From NCBI GenBank assembly GCA_902568465.1, contig CACFQR010000003.1, positions 1-64,000 of the forward strand: 64,000 nucleotides of DNA, in the 5' to 3' direction. The DNA comes from an uncultured Pelagibacteraceae bacterium. Lineage in GTDB: Bacteria > Pseudomonadota > Alphaproteobacteria > Pelagibacterales > Pelagibacteraceae. Below the pieces are notes generated by a model. The model did no database searches and was not told where the DNA came from. It saw nothing but the letters and a program-made list of their open reading frames with translations. The position numbers and the translations under genes are program-made. Of this stretch, positions 52,432 through 63,577 are shown piece after piece (position 1 is the stretch's first letter; the number at the start of each line of letters is the position of its first letter).

Positions 52432-53052
52432 TTCTTTTACTTTTTTTTCAATTACTGATAAATCTTGCTTTTCATTTATTCCATTTTTTGTGTTTGTAAT
52501 TATCTTTAATATTTTTGTATAGCAAATTTCTAAATCATCATTAACTACAACATAATCATATTCTTTCCAGTGTGAAAGCTCTTCATGAAATTTCATCATA
52601 CGAGGTTTGATTAAACTTTCCTGTCCTTTGTGCCTATTTAGCAATCTTTTTTTTAAAACCTCTATATTCGGAGGAACTATAAAAAACGTAACCAAAGATA
52701 AATTTGAAATTTTTTTTAGTTGCTGTGTTCCTTGCCAATCAATATCAAACAGTACGTCCTTGCCTTCTGATAAATGTTTTATTACAGGTTTTTTTAAAGT
52801 TCCATAATAGTTGCCAAATATTTTTGCAAACTCATAAAAATTATTATTTTCAACTAAAGAATTAAATTCTTGTTCATTTACAAAATAATAATCTTTACCA
52901 TTTACCTCGCCTGGTCTAGCTTTTCTTGTTGTATGTGAAATAGATATAACGAAATTTGTATTATTTTTTTCAAGTTTTTTGGTCAAAGTAGTCTTACCTG
53001 CACCTGACGGTGACGATAAAACGAAAATTGTACCGCTTTTGCTGGCAGTCAT
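52420..53052 (-). CDS. gmk: Guanylate kinase
   Basis: LSSPSGAGKTTLTKKL; SHTTRKARPGEVNGKDYYFV. Confidence 0.97.
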   Translation of the reverse strand: MTASKSGTIFVLSSPSGAGKTTLTKKLEKNNTNFVISISHTTRKARPGEVNGKDYYFVNEQEFNSLVENNNFYEFAKIFGNYYGTLKKPVIKHLSEGKDVLFDIDWQGTQQLKKISNLSLVTFFIVPPNIEVLKKRLLNRHKGQESLIKPRMMKFHEELSHWKEYDYVVVNDDLEICYTKILKIITNTKNGINEKQDLSVIEKKVKELFS

Positions 53053-53095
53053 AGTTAATTTTTTGACTAATATTTATTTAATGGCAACTTGTATT

Positions 53096-53335
53096 TTAAC
53101 TTGATTTGCTTTCAATAAATTTTATAGCATCTCCGACGGTAAGAATTTTTTCTGCTTCACTATCAGATATCTCTGATCCAAACTCTTCTTCGAAAGCCAT
53201 TACTAGTTCAACTGTGTCTAAACTGTCAGCTCCAAGATCATCGATGAAATTTGCCTCTTCTACAACCTTTGCTTCGTCAACACCTAAATGATCGCTGATC
53301 ATCTTTTTTACTTTGCTTGAAATATCTTTTGTCAT
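53096..53335 (-). CDS. acpP: Acyl carrier protein
   Basis: [23 protein letters not shown] phosphopantetheine site. Confidence 0.98.
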   Translation of the reverse strand: MTKDISSKVKKMISDHLGVDEAKVVEEANFIDDLGADSLDTVELVMAFEEEFGSEISDSEAEKILTVGDAIKFIESKSS

Positions 53336-53389
53336 TTTAAACCCTAAATTTAATGTTATTAGTTCTTAATAAATTATTAATGACATTTG

Positions 53390-54124
53390 TCAAGACATAT
53401 ACATGCCACCATTAACATGAATGGTTTCTCCAGTAACATATGAAGCCTGATCTGAAGATAAAAAAGCTACACAATTTGAAACATCTTCTCCTGACCCAAG
53501 TCTACCCATGGGTATCCTTGATGTTAAATAAAGCTTTACCTTTTCCGCAATATTCATCGTCATGTCTGAAACTATAAATCCAGGGGAAACGCAATTTATG
53601 GTTATATTTTTTTTTGCGTACTCTATAGCTAGACTTTTGGACATTCCAATAATACCAGCTTTTGAAGCTGCATAATTTGATTGGCCCAAATTTCCAGTAT
53701 GGCCTACAACAGAAGTGATATTCACAACTCTACCAAATTTATTTTTAAGCATTTTTTTTATAGAATATTTTGTTAATAAAAATGTTGAAGTTAAATTAAC
53801 ATCAATTACTTTTTTCCATTCATCATCTTTCATTCTTAAAGATAAATTATCTATATTTCTTCCAGCATTATTAATTAAAATATCTAAACCTCCCAATTCT
53901 AAAGAAACATCTTCGATGAATTCTTCAATTCTAGAATGTTCATTGATATCAAATTTTTTAATTTTAATACTTGGATATTGTTTTTTTAAAGAGTCTAATT
54001 TTTCTACTTTTGTTCCACTGCCTAAAACATTACCACCAAGTGAAATAAATTTTTTAACTAGTGAATTACCTATGCCTCCACTAGCTCCTGTAATTAAAAT
54101 TTTTTTATTTTTAAAATCTATCAT
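53390..54124 (-). CDS. fabG: 3-oxoacyl-ACP reductase
   Basis: ITGASGGIGNSL; NNAGRN; YAASKAG; adjacent to acpP and fabD. Confidence 0.96.
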   Translation of the reverse strand: MIDFKNKKILITGASGGIGNSLVKKFISLGGNVLGSGTKVEKLDSLKKQYPSIKIKKFDINEHSRIEEFIEDVSLELGGLDILINNAGRNIDNLSLRMKDDEWKKVIDVNLTSTFLLTKYSIKKMLKNKFGRVVNITSVVGHTGNLGQSNYAASKAGIIGMSKSLAIEYAKKNITINCVSPGFIVSDMTMNIAEKVKLYLTSRIPMGRLGSGEDVSNCVAFLSSDQASYVTGETIHVNGGMYMS

Positions 54125-55038
54125 TATTTAATATCTTCCAATGAATTAATATTTAATATTTTTACTTCATTATTTATTTTTTTTACTAGACCGGAAAGCA
54201 CTTTACCAGGACCAATTTCTAAAAATTCTGAAACACCTTGTTTTACCATATAATTCACACTTTCTCTCCATCTGACTCTTGAAGTAATTTGATCAATTAA
54301 TAGTGGCTTAATTTTGTTTATATCATTTTCCATTTGTGCTGTAACATTACTAATAATAGAAGGTTCTGGTTTTAAAAATTTAGTATTATTTATTTTTTCC
54401 TGCATTTTTTCTTTAGCTTTTAACATTAAAGAGCAATGAAATGGTGCGCTTACTGGCAAGATTATACTTTTTTTTCTCTTTGCTTTTAAATTTTTATTGA
54501 GGTTCTCTATATCTAATTTATTGCCACTTACAACAATTTGGGCATTGCTGTTATCGTTAGCTATTTCACAAATTTTTTTATCTTTTATTAAGTCAATTTC
54601 ACTTTGGACTTCTTCAATACTCATTCCCAGGACAGCCGTCATAGCACCATGCCCATAAGGTACAGCTTCCTGCATAGCCTTACCTCTTTCGAACAAAAGG
54701 TATGCTGCTTGCTCTAGACTTAATGATCCTGAGCAAACTAATGCTGTATACTCTCCTAAAGAATGTCCAGCAAAAAATTTAGAATTTTTTAAATTAAAAT
54801 TAAACTCATTATTCAGTACATTAAATATAGAGACTCCGATCGTCATTATTGCTGGCTGTGTATTTTGTGTTAGTTTAAGCTTGTCTTCAGGACCTTCTAA
54901 TATTAATTTAGAAAGAGAGAAACCTAAAGTTTTGTCTACAGTATCAAAAGTTTTTTTAACTAAATCAAATTTTTTGTAAAAGTCCGCCCCCATCCCGACA
55001 TATTGAGAACCTTGACCTGGAAATAGAACTGCGCGCAT
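54124..55038 (-). CDS. fabD: Malonyl-CoA:ACP transacylase
   Basis: MRAVLFPGQGSQYVGMG; FAGHSLGEYTAL; start adjusted from 55107. Confidence 0.96.
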   Translation of the reverse strand: MRAVLFPGQGSQYVGMGADFYKKFDLVKKTFDTVDKTLGFSLSKLILEGPEDKLKLTQNTQPAIMTIGVSIFNVLNNEFNFNLKNSKFFAGHSLGEYTALVCSGSLSLEQAAYLLFERGKAMQEAVPYGHGAMTAVLGMSIEEVQSEIDLIKDKKICEIANDNSNAQIVVSGNKLDIENLNKNLKAKRKKSIILPVSAPFHCSLMLKAKEKMQEKINNTKFLKPEPSIISNVTAQMENDINKIKPLLIDQITSRVRWRESVNYMVKQGVSEFLEIGPGKVLSGLVKKINNEVKILNINSLEDIK

Positions 55039-55074
55039 GTGATAATAAAATATAATATAGTTATATTTTATTGG

Positions 55075-55103
55075 TTGTATATTAAAAATTTTAATAGTAT
55101 AAA
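55075..55103 (+). promoter_or_regulatory. Candidate promoter of the rpsF operon (TTGTAT-N17-TATAAA)
   Basis: ttgtat 55075-55080, tataaa 55098-55103, 17-bp spacer. Confidence 0.55.
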
Positions 55104-55112
55104 ACACAGGCC

Positions 55113-55153
55113 TCTACCTAAAAAAAGGTGGATTTTTCGAAAGTAATATCGAA
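55113..55153 (+). promoter_or_regulatory. Candidate structured leader of rpsF: two adjacent hairpins
   Basis: TCTACC(55113-55118)/GGTGGA(55127-55132) and TTCGA(55136-55140)/TCGAA(55149-55153). Confidence 0.4.
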
Positions 55154-55171
55154 TTAACCAAGGAAAAAGAA

Positions 55172-55495
55172 ATGAATAGTTACGAACATACGTTAATAAT
55201 AAGACAAGATATATCTGAATCCCAAAGCAAAAATTTAATTGATAAATATAAAAATATAATCAATGAAAATTTAGGAAAAGTAATTAAACTAGAAGAATGG
55301 GGTTTAAAAACTTTATCTCATAGCATAAAAAATAATAAAAAAGGCTATTACCTCCATATCAAATTTGAAGGCTCAGGAAAAACAATACAAGAACTTGAGA
55401 AAGCAGAAAATATTGATGAAATGTTAATTAGATACTTAACAGTCAAAGTAAAAAAACTAGACCTAGAAACAAATTTTTTTGAGAAAAAGGAATAA
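55172..55495 (+). CDS. rpsF: 30S ribosomal protein S6
   Basis: YEHTLIIRQDISESQ...LEEWGLKTLSHSIKNNKKGYY. Confidence 0.95.
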   Translation: MNSYEHTLIIRQDISESQSKNLIDKYKNIINENLGKVIKLEEWGLKTLSHSIKNNKKGYYLHIKFEGSGKTIQELEKAENIDEMLIRYLTVKVKKLDLETNFFEKKE

Positions 55496-55507
55496 AGAAA
55501 ATTTTCA

Positions 55508-55783
55508 ATGAAAAGAAGAAATAAAAAAAAAGATAATAAAAAAAGAGGATCATCCTTTTCAAAATTGAGTTTATTTCAAAAACCTGGAATTAAATTTTTT
55601 AAACCGTGTCCTTTATCAGGTAAAAATGCACCTGTAATTGATTATAAGAATATAAAATTATTAAGAAAGTATATTTCTGAAAGTGGAAGAATATTACCAT
55701 CAAGAATAACTAATGTTTCTTTAAAAAAACAAAAGGAACTTTCTAAAGCAATAAAAAGAGCTAGGTTATTAGCTTTAATATAA
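55508..55783 (+). CDS. rpsR: 30S ribosomal protein S18
   Basis: [48 protein letters not shown]. Confidence 0.97.
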   Translation: MKRRNKKKDNKKRGSSFSKLSLFQKPGIKFFKPCPLSGKNAPVIDYKNIKLLRKYISESGRILPSRITNVSLKKQKELSKAIKRARLLALI

Positions 55784-55791
55784 ATATTATT

Positions 55792-56250
55792 ATGGAAGTA
55801 GTACTATTAGAAAATATTAAAAATTTAGGACAAATAGGAGAAATTGTAAAAGTAAGAAGAGGTCATGCTCGCAATTTCTTAATTAAGTATGGTAAAGCTC
55901 TAAAGGCCTCTAAAGAAAATATCGAATTTGTAAACAAAAAAAAATCAGAGCTTAATGAAAAAAATTTGGAACTTAAAAAAGGAGCTAAAAAAATTAACGA
56001 TATACTAAATAAAGCATCTTTCAAATTTTCTAAAAGAGCCAAAGAGAATGGTGAACTATATGGTTCTTTAAAACCTCTAGAATTAACTAAGGCTATAGAA
56101 GAAGCTAAAAATATTAAAATTAAAGCATCTCAAATTGATTTAAATAAAGAAATAAAAAAAATTGGATCTTACGAAGCTACAATTAATCTTCACGCAGAAA
56201 TACAATCAAAAATTCATATTGAGGTTGTAAAAGAAGAAGACAAAGCATAA
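55792..56250 (+). CDS. rplI: 50S ribosomal protein L9
   Basis: VVLLENIKNLGQIGEIVKVRRGHARNFLIKYGKA. Confidence 0.97.
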   Translation: MEVVLLENIKNLGQIGEIVKVRRGHARNFLIKYGKALKASKENIEFVNKKKSELNEKNLELKKGAKKINDILNKASFKFSKRAKENGELYGSLKPLELTKAIEEAKNIKIKASQIDLNKEIKKIGSYEATINLHAEIQSKIHIEVVKEEDKA

Positions 56251-56337
56251 ATTTTTTTCCACAGAAAATAATTTTAAGTGTATAACTTTGCTGTTTTTTT
56301 TATTAGTTAAATAGTATTATATATATTTTTAATAATA

Positions 56338-57771
56338 ATGACTCCTCAAGCTTTAAAAATAGTATCAAATTTTGAAAAACAAATGCCATGCAATATTGAG
56401 GCGGAGCAAGCTCTCATCGGCTCTGTTTTAGTATCAAATGAGATATATGATGAAATTTCATCAATAATTGATTCAGGCAAATTTTTTGATCCTATTCATG
56501 TAAAAATATTTGAAACTATTGAAACCTTGATATCCAAAGGCCTACTAGCTAACCCAATTACACTTAAAAATTTTTTTGAAAATAATGAAGGTTTAAAAGA
56601 ACTTGGAGGTCAAGAATACCTAATAAAAATTACCAAGTTTTCAACTACATCTGTAAAACAAGCTATAGATTACGCTAATATAATTTATGAAACTTATTTA
56701 AGAAGAGAGTTAATTAAAATTTCAGAATCAGTTTTAACTGACGCTTCTAATACTAACGAAATTAAATTGTCCGGAAGTGAAATTATTCAGAACACAGAAA
56801 AATCTTTATTTGACTTAGCTGAAAGAGGAAACTTTAACAGATCATTTGTGAAATTTACCCAAGCTCTTAAACAGACAATTGAGATGGCAAAAAATGCTTT
56901 TAGAAACGAAGATGGTTTAGTTGGCGTTCCAACAGGTTTGACAGATTTAGATGCTAGATTAGGTGGTATGCATAAACAAGATTTGGTCATTATAGCAGGA
57001 AGACCTTCAATGGGAAAAACAGCCCTTGCAACAAATATAGCTTTCCATGCAGCAAAAAATATTCAAAAAAAAGGAAGTAAATCAACTGTAGCCTTCTTTT
57101 CATTAGAAATGTCATCGGAACAACTTTCTACAAGAATTTTAGCCGAGCAATCTAGAATTAGATCTAATGATATTAGAAGAGGAAAAGTTTCAGAGAAGGA
57201 AATGGAGCAGTTCATCCAAACATCTAAAAATATTATAGACTTGCCTTTATACATAGATGAAACCCCAGCTATTACTATTTCGGCTATAAGCAATAGATCT
57301 AGAAGAATAAAGAGGTTGTTTGGTTTAGAGTTAATCGTTGTTGATTACATCCAATTAATGAGAGCAGGAAATGGAAAGTATGATGGAAGAGTTCAAGAAA
57401 TATCAGAAATTACTCAGGGACTTAAAGCTTTAGCCAAAGAGCTTGATGTTCCCGTATTAGCCCTATCTCAACTTTCAAGGGCAGTAGAGCAAAGGGATGA
57501 TAAAAAGCCACAACTAGCAGATTTAAGAGAGTCGGGATCTATTGAACAAGATGCTGATGTAGTAATGTTTGTTTATAGAGAAGCTTACTACCTTGAAAGA
57601 AAAGAACCAACTTTAGGTTCAATAGAACATGCTGAATGGCAACAAAAAATGGATGAAATATCTCGTTTAGCAGAAATAATGATTGGAAAACAAAGGCATG
57701 GTCCTACTGGAAATGTTAAAGTTGAATTTGAAGCAATGTATACTAAGTTTAAAGACTTAGATAATAAATAA
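56338..57771 (+). CDS. dnaB: Replicative DNA helicase
   Basis: PCNIEAEQALIGSVL; AGRPSMGKTALATNIA; VDYIQLMR. Confidence 0.97.
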   Translation: MTPQALKIVSNFEKQMPCNIEAEQALIGSVLVSNEIYDEISSIIDSGKFFDPIHVKIFETIETLISKGLLANPITLKNFFENNEGLKELGGQEYLIKITKFSTTSVKQAIDYANIIYETYLRRELIKISESVLTDASNTNEIKLSGSEIIQNTEKSLFDLAERGNFNRSFVKFTQALKQTIEMAKNAFRNEDGLVGVPTGLTDLDARLGGMHKQDLVIIAGRPSMGKTALATNIAFHAAKNIQKKGSKSTVAFFSLEMSSEQLSTRILAEQSRIRSNDIRRGKVSEKEMEQFIQTSKNIIDLPLYIDETPAITISAISNRSRRIKRLFGLELIVVDYIQLMRAGNGKYDGRVQEISEITQGLKALAKELDVPVLALSQLSRAVEQRDDKKPQLADLRESGSIEQDADVVMFVYREAYYLERKEPTLGSIEHAEWQQKMDEISRLAEIMIGKQRHGPTGNVKVEFEAMYTKFKDLDNK

Positions 57772-57784
57772 CTTTAACTATTCA

Positions 57785-60239
57785 ATGTTCGTAAAATTAT
57801 ACAAAAATTTAATAATTGAAAAACCTAAAATTACTCTAATAATTCTTTTTTCTCTATTATTAATATTTGGATACTATTCTAAGAATTTCCAACTTGATGC
57901 CTCGTCAGACACACTGTTGTTAGAAAATGATGCAGATTTAAAATATTTGAGAGAAGTAAACTCCAAATACGGATCCAAAGATTTTTTAGTACTTACCTAT
58001 ACACCAAATAAAGATTTATTAGACCCAGATACAATTAAAAATCTTACAAATCTAAAAAATGATTTAGCAAACTTAGCTTGGGCAAATAATGTAATAACCA
58101 TTTTGGACGTCCCTTTGCTTAAAAATAATGATGATCCCTTAACCGATAGAATTAAAAATTTTAAGACTTTATCAAGTGAAGATGCTGATAAAGAAAGAGG
58201 GTTTGATGAGATCATGAATAGCCCAATCTATAAAGAATTTGTCATTAGCAATGATGGTAATACAAGCGGCATACTTGTTTATATAAAGACAGACCAAAAA
58301 TTGGCTGAACTTATAAAAAAAAAAAATGAATATTTAGATAAAAAAGATAGCGGTAAACTAAGTTCGCAGGATAAAAAAGAATATAAAGAATTTTTAAAAA
58401 TATATGACCAATATAAAAAATCTTATAATGAAAAAAATCACCAAAATATAAATGAAATTAGAAAAATTATAGAAAATTATAAAGATACTTCAAAAATTCA
58501 CTTGGGTGGCATCCCAATGATCGCGGACGATATGATGTCATATATTAAAAATGATATAATAGTATTTGGCGCTGGAGTATTTATTTTTATTGTATGTACA
58601 CTTTGGTTTGTTTTTTAGAAGTTTATTGTGGGTTTTTATTCCACTTTTAAGTTGTTTTTTTGCAGTGTTAATTATGGTTGGTTTTTTGGGCTTGGTAGGC
58701 TGGAAAGTTACAGTTATATCATCAAACTTTATAGCTTTAATGTTAATTTTGACTATGGCTATGAATATTCATATGAGTGTTCGTTATTTACAATTTAAAA
58801 AAGAAAATCCAAATAGCTCTAACAACGAAGCCATTTTATGGACAGCTAGTAAAATGTTTTGGCCAATACTTTATACTGTACTTACTACGATCTGTGCCTT
58901 TCTTTCACTTATTTTTAGTGGCATCAAACCTATAATAGATTTTGGGTGGATGATGACTGTGGGACTATTAGTTTCTTTATCAATCACATTCACTTTGTTG
59001 CCAGCAATTTTAAATGTTTTAAGTAAAAAAAACATAAGTTATAGGGATGATGAAAAGTCAAAAATTACTACATTTTTAAGTAGAGTGTCCCAAAAAAATA
59101 CTAAAACTATTTTTACATCAGCAGTTATAGTTATTTTAGTGAGCCTAGTTGGTATTACAAAACTGGAAGTAGAAAATAGTTTTATTAATTATTTCGATAA
59201 GAAAACTGAAATTTATAAAGGGATGAAACTAATTGATGACAAATTAGGAGGAACAACTCCGCTAGATGTAATTATTAAATTTCCTGAACAAGAAAATACA
59301 GAAAAAGCAGATGATGATTTTGATAGTTGGGATGATGATGACCAAGATGATGAGAAGTATTGGTTTACAAGAAATAAAATTGATAAAATTACTCAAGTTC
59401 ATGATTACTTAGATAGTCTGGACTCTGTTGGTAAGGTCATATCTTTTGCATCAATGGTTAGAGTCGCTGAAGATTTAAATGATGGCAAAAAGTTACAAGG
59501 CTTAGAAATGGGGGTTTTATACACAAAAATTCCTGAGTCTATTAAAAAAGAAATAATCAATCCTTATATCTCTATAAAAAATGATGAGGCTAGAATTAGT
59601 TTAAGAATATTAGATTCAAGAGAAGAGCTTAGAAGAAATGACTTAATTCAAAAAATTAATTACGACTTGGAAAACAAGCTTGGCTTAAATAAGGACGAAT
59701 TTAAATTAGCTGGTGTCCTCATTCTTTTCAATAATCTTTTGCAAAGTCTATTTAAATCACAAATATTAACTCTTGGTGTTGTTATGGCTGGTATAACTTT
59801 AATGTTTTTAGTCTTATTTAGAAATATAACATTGTCTTTAATCGGGGTTGTTCCAAATTTCATGGCTGCATTTTTAATACTGGGTATAATTGGATTGTTA
59901 GGCATACCGTTAGATATGATGACGATTACGATTGCTGCGATAACGATAGGTATCGCTGTTGATAACAGCATTCATTATATTTACAGGTTTAAAGAGGAAT
60001 TTAAAAATATTAACAACTATAACAAAACTCTTGAAAAATGTCATGATACTGTAGGTGTTGCAATATTAAATACCTCAATAACTATAGTTTTTGGTTTTTC
60101 AATTTTGGTTTTATCAAATTTTATACCAACTATTTATTTTGGAGTATTTACAGGTATAGCCATGCTTTTAGCTATGCTCTCAGTTTTAACGCTGTTGCCT
60201 AAATTAATTTTAATAGTAAAACCTTTTGGTAGTGAGTGA
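57785..60239 (+). pseudogene. MMPL/RND-superfamily exporter in two frames (57785-58618 and continuation reaching 60239); frameshift, assembly error or programmed recoding
   Basis: Upstream ORF ends ...IFIVCTLWFVF* at GTT TTT TAG; +1 frame continues FRSLLWVFIPLLSCFFAVLIMVGFLG with no further interruption; together one RND transporter. Confidence 0.75.
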
Positions 60240-60780
60240 TTTGGTAGAATTTATACAAAATAATATTTCAGCTTTTGATCTAATTGTTTTTTTGATTGTT
60301 GCTTATTCTATGGCTCAATGTTTAGCAGCTGGTTTTATGAGAAGTTTGCTATCATTTTCTAAGTGGCTTCTTGCTTTGATAATTACAATAATACTAGTTC
60401 CAAAAGTAAATCCTTATGTAGAAAATTTTATAGAATCAAAATTTGTAGCTGATGTTGGGCTAGGAATTTTTATATATATAATTTCACTTTTTATAATAAT
60501 AAATATTGGAAAAGCAATAAGTAAAGTAGTAACTTGGTCTGGCTTAGGAAGTGTAGATAAAACGTTTGGTTTGGTTTTTGGTATATTTAAGGGATACGTT
60601 GTTTGTGTATGTATCTTTTCTTTGTTTAATTGGTTTTATCCATTTCAAAAATGGCCAATAAAAACTGAAGATACTTATTCATTCCAAATAATATATAAGG
60701 GAAGTGAATTTTTGATAGAAGAGTTTCCAAATAGTGAAGATTATTATAAAGAAACAGAAGAAAAAATTGAAAATATTTAA
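60226..60780 (+). CDS. cvpA: CvpA-family membrane protein
   Basis: FDLIVFLIVAYSMAQCLAAGFMRSLLSFSKW; immediately upstream of purF. Confidence 0.85.
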   Translation: MVVSDLVEFIQNNISAFDLIVFLIVAYSMAQCLAAGFMRSLLSFSKWLLALIITIILVPKVNPYVENFIESKFVADVGLGIFIYIISLFIIINIGKAISKVVTWSGLGSVDKTFGLVFGIFKGYVVCVCIFSLFNWFYPFQKWPIKTEDTYSFQIIYKGSEFLIEEFPNSEDYYKETEEKIENI

Positions 60781-62220
60781 ATGGATAGACTGAAAGAAGA
60801 ATGTGGAGTTTTTGGAATTTTTGATAATAAAGATTCCGCTGCTTTAACTGCATTAGGTTTACACGCCTTACAGCATAGGGGTCAAGAAGGATGTGGAATA
60901 GTTTCATTTGATGGAAAAAATTTTTATTCAGAAAGAAGACTTGGTTTAGTAGGAGATAATTTTACAAAAGGAAAAGTGTTAGAAAGATTGCCTGGAAATT
61001 CTGCTATTGGACATAATCGTTATTCTACAATGGGAAATAATTTAATAAAAAATATACAACCATTTTTTGCAGATCTACATACAGGTGGAATTTCTATTGC
61101 TCATAATGGTAACCTAAGTAATGCAAAATTTTTAAAAAAAAAATTAGTTAAAGAAGGTTCTATATTTCAAACAACATCTGATACTGAAACCATTGTTCAA
61201 TTAATAGCTAAATCAAAAAGAGCTAAAATAGTTGATAAGATTATAGACTCTCTTTTTCAAATTGAGGGAGGTTATGCATTAACAATTCTAACTGAAAAAA
61301 AATTGATCGGAATAAGAGACCCTTTTGGAATTCGTCCATTGGTAATTGGAAAACTTAAAAACTCTTTTGTTTTAGCATCGGAAACTTGTGCCTTAGATAT
61401 AATTGGGGCTAAGTTTGTGAGACAAGTTAATAATGGTGAAATAGTGGTTATTACTGAAAATGGGTTGGAAAGTATAAAACCATTTAGAAAAGTAAAAGAA
61501 AGACCTTGTATATTTGAGTATATATATTTTGCTAGACCTGACAGCCTCATAGATAAAATAAGTGTATATGAGTATAGAAAAAAATTTGGGATTGAATTAG
61601 CTAAAGAGTCAAATATCGATTGTGATTTGATTGTTCCAGTTCCAGATTCTGGTGTGCCGGCGGCCATAGGATATGCTGAACAAGTTAAAAGTAATATTGA
61701 ACTAGGAATAATTAGAAATCATTACGTAGGAAGAACATTTATTGAACCAACCCAAAAAATAAGAAGTTTTGGAGTAAAGCTAAAACATAGTATTAATAAA
61801 ACTTTAATCGAAAATAAATCTATAGTCTTAATTGATGACTCTTTAGTTAGAGGCACCACATCACTTAAAATCGTTAAAATGTTATACGAATCTGGCGCAA
61901 AGGAAGTGCATCTTAGAGTGGCTTCACCACCAATTAAATATCCAGATTTTTATGGTGTAGACACCCCTAATCAAAATGAACTATTAGCATCAAAATTTAG
62001 TTTGGAGGAAATAAGAAAATTTTTAAATGTAAAAACAATAAAATTCCTATCCATCGAAGGTTTATACAAATCTATGGGTTATGCAAAAAGAAATAAATTA
62101 TACCCTGAGTTTTCTGATCACTGTTTTACAGGAGACTACCCTGTTAAACCTATTGATGTTGATAATAAAGACATTAATATTAATAAAGATAATTTGTCTT
62201 CGCTTATATTAGGTTCTTAA
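60781..62220 (+). CDS. purF: Amidophosphoribosyltransferase
   Basis: ECGVFGIFDNKDSAALTALGLHALQHRGQEGCGI; VLIDDSLVRGTTSLKIV. Confidence 0.98.
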   Translation: MDRLKEECGVFGIFDNKDSAALTALGLHALQHRGQEGCGIVSFDGKNFYSERRLGLVGDNFTKGKVLERLPGNSAIGHNRYSTMGNNLIKNIQPFFADLHTGGISIAHNGNLSNAKFLKKKLVKEGSIFQTTSDTETIVQLIAKSKRAKIVDKIIDSLFQIEGGYALTILTEKKLIGIRDPFGIRPLVIGKLKNSFVLASETCALDIIGAKFVRQVNNGEIVVITENGLESIKPFRKVKERPCIFEYIYFARPDSLIDKISVYEYRKKFGIELAKESNIDCDLIVPVPDSGVPAAIGYAEQVKSNIELGIIRNHYVGRTFIEPTQKIRSFGVKLKHSINKTLIENKSIVLIDDSLVRGTTSLKIVKMLYESGAKEVHLRVASPPIKYPDFYGVDTPNQNELLASKFSLEEIRKFLNVKTIKFLSIEGLYKSMGYAKRNKLYPEFSDHCFTGDYPVKPIDVDNKDININKDNLSSLILGS

Positions 62221-62224
62221 AATA

Positions 62225-63577
62225 TTACCTAATTCCATATATCTTAGAGTTATTAGTTAGAAAATATAAATTTCCATTACTTATAATTGGACTTGAATTA
62301 ATCGTGCCACCTATTTTTTTAAAACTTTCTACTTTACCCGATAATGCAGAGGATATAATTAAAAAACCATTTGATGTAGTAGCATAAATTTTATTTGATC
62401 CAAAAACAAAACCAGTTATTTTTGTATTTTGTTTTTTTCTTTTTAATACTTTTAAAATATTAGTAGACCAAAATATTTTCCCGGAATATATATCATAATT
62501 TATAAAATAACCATTTTCAGAAATCACAAAAATATTATTACCATCAACAATAGGGGTGCTTATAGAATTTACCTCTTTTTTCCAATTAACGACACCAGTG
62601 TTTAAATTTACTGAAAATAAATTATCAGTAGTTGAAAAAAAAATATTATTATCTGATATAACAATTTCCGATGATCTAAAAAAATCTGTATCATGAGAAT
62701 ACATTGAGCTAAGGACTTTTATTGACCAAATTATCACTCCCTTTTTTATTAATATATTTAATAAATCACCTGAAGAATTAAGAACTAACAGGTTACCCTT
62801 TTTAGAAATTGATAAAGCCAAAAAGTTTTGTGACTTAATAAATGATGCAGGTAAACGAATATCCCATATTAAAGATCCTTTGTTTATACTTAAACATAAA
62901 ATTCTATTATCTTGATTAACCAAAAAAATTTTATCTTCAAATATTTTAATATTTGATTTTATTGGAACATTAAGATTTTTTATCCATACAAGTTCACCTG
63001 TTTGTAAATCAAGAGAATAAGTAAAGCCAACATTATCTGATACAAAAATATTATTATCATAAATAATAAAGGATAATTTTTTATATAATTTTTTATATAT
63101 TTTTTTGTAAATATTTTTTTTCCAGTTTATTTTTCCATTTTGATTAACACTAAACACAGTTCCAGTATTATCTGAAAAGAAAATATTGTCATCATAGACT
63201 AATGGGGAAGATATATTTTTAGATATATCAAATTTATTTTTCCCTACTTTCTTTTTTAAAAAAATTTTATTTTCGCCAGAAAAAAAAAGATGTCCTAGGA
63301 AATTCTGCTGATTTAAATTTGACATTTCCCATGATAAATTTTTCTTTGCTGAACTTAATTTAATATTTTTGTTGTAAATTATTTCTTTATGATCCTCAGA
63401 CGAGCTTGAATAAACTTTAACTACTTCTACTCTTTGTTTTTGTTGCTGCTCTAACTCTGTTACTCTCCTTTTTTCGTCTATACCACCACTCCATATTCCT
63501 GTTTTATTATCTAAAGAGCAGCTTGATAGCAAAAACAAAAATATAATAATAAAAAGATTTTTGAATATTTTACTCAT
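62225..63577 (-). CDS. bamB: PQQ-like beta-propeller lipoprotein, BamB-like
   Basis: Lipobox LLSSCS; repeated blades (GKINWKKNIY, GELVWIKNL, GSLIWDIRL, GVVNWKKEV). Confidence 0.75.
   Translation of the reverse strand: MSKIFKNLFIIIFLFLLSSCSLDNKTGIWSGGIDEKRRVTELEQQQKQRVEVVKVYSSSSEDHKEIIYNKNIKLSSAKKNLSWEMSNLNQQNFLGHLFFSGENKIFLKKKVGKNKFDISKNISSPLVYDDNIFFSDNTGTVFSVNQNGKINWKKNIYKKIYKKLYKKLSFIIYDNNIFVSDNVGFTYSLDLQTGELVWIKNLNVPIKSNIKIFEDKIFLVNQDNRILCLSINKGSLIWDIRLPASFIKSQNFLALSISKKGNLLVLNSSGDLLNILIKKGVIIWSIKVLSSMYSHDTDFFRSSEIVISDNNIFFSTTDNLFSVNLNTGVVNWKKEVNSISTPIVDGNNIFVISENGYFINYDIYSGKIFWSTNILKVLKRKKQNTKITGFVFGSNKIYATTSNGFLIISSALSGKVESFKKIGGTINSSPIISNGNLYFLTNNSKIYGIR

Noticed and set aside
56258-56268. 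TTTTCCACA upstream of dnaB as a DnaA-regulated element
   Set aside because: One-mismatch single site; similar strings occur by chance, including inside clpX.
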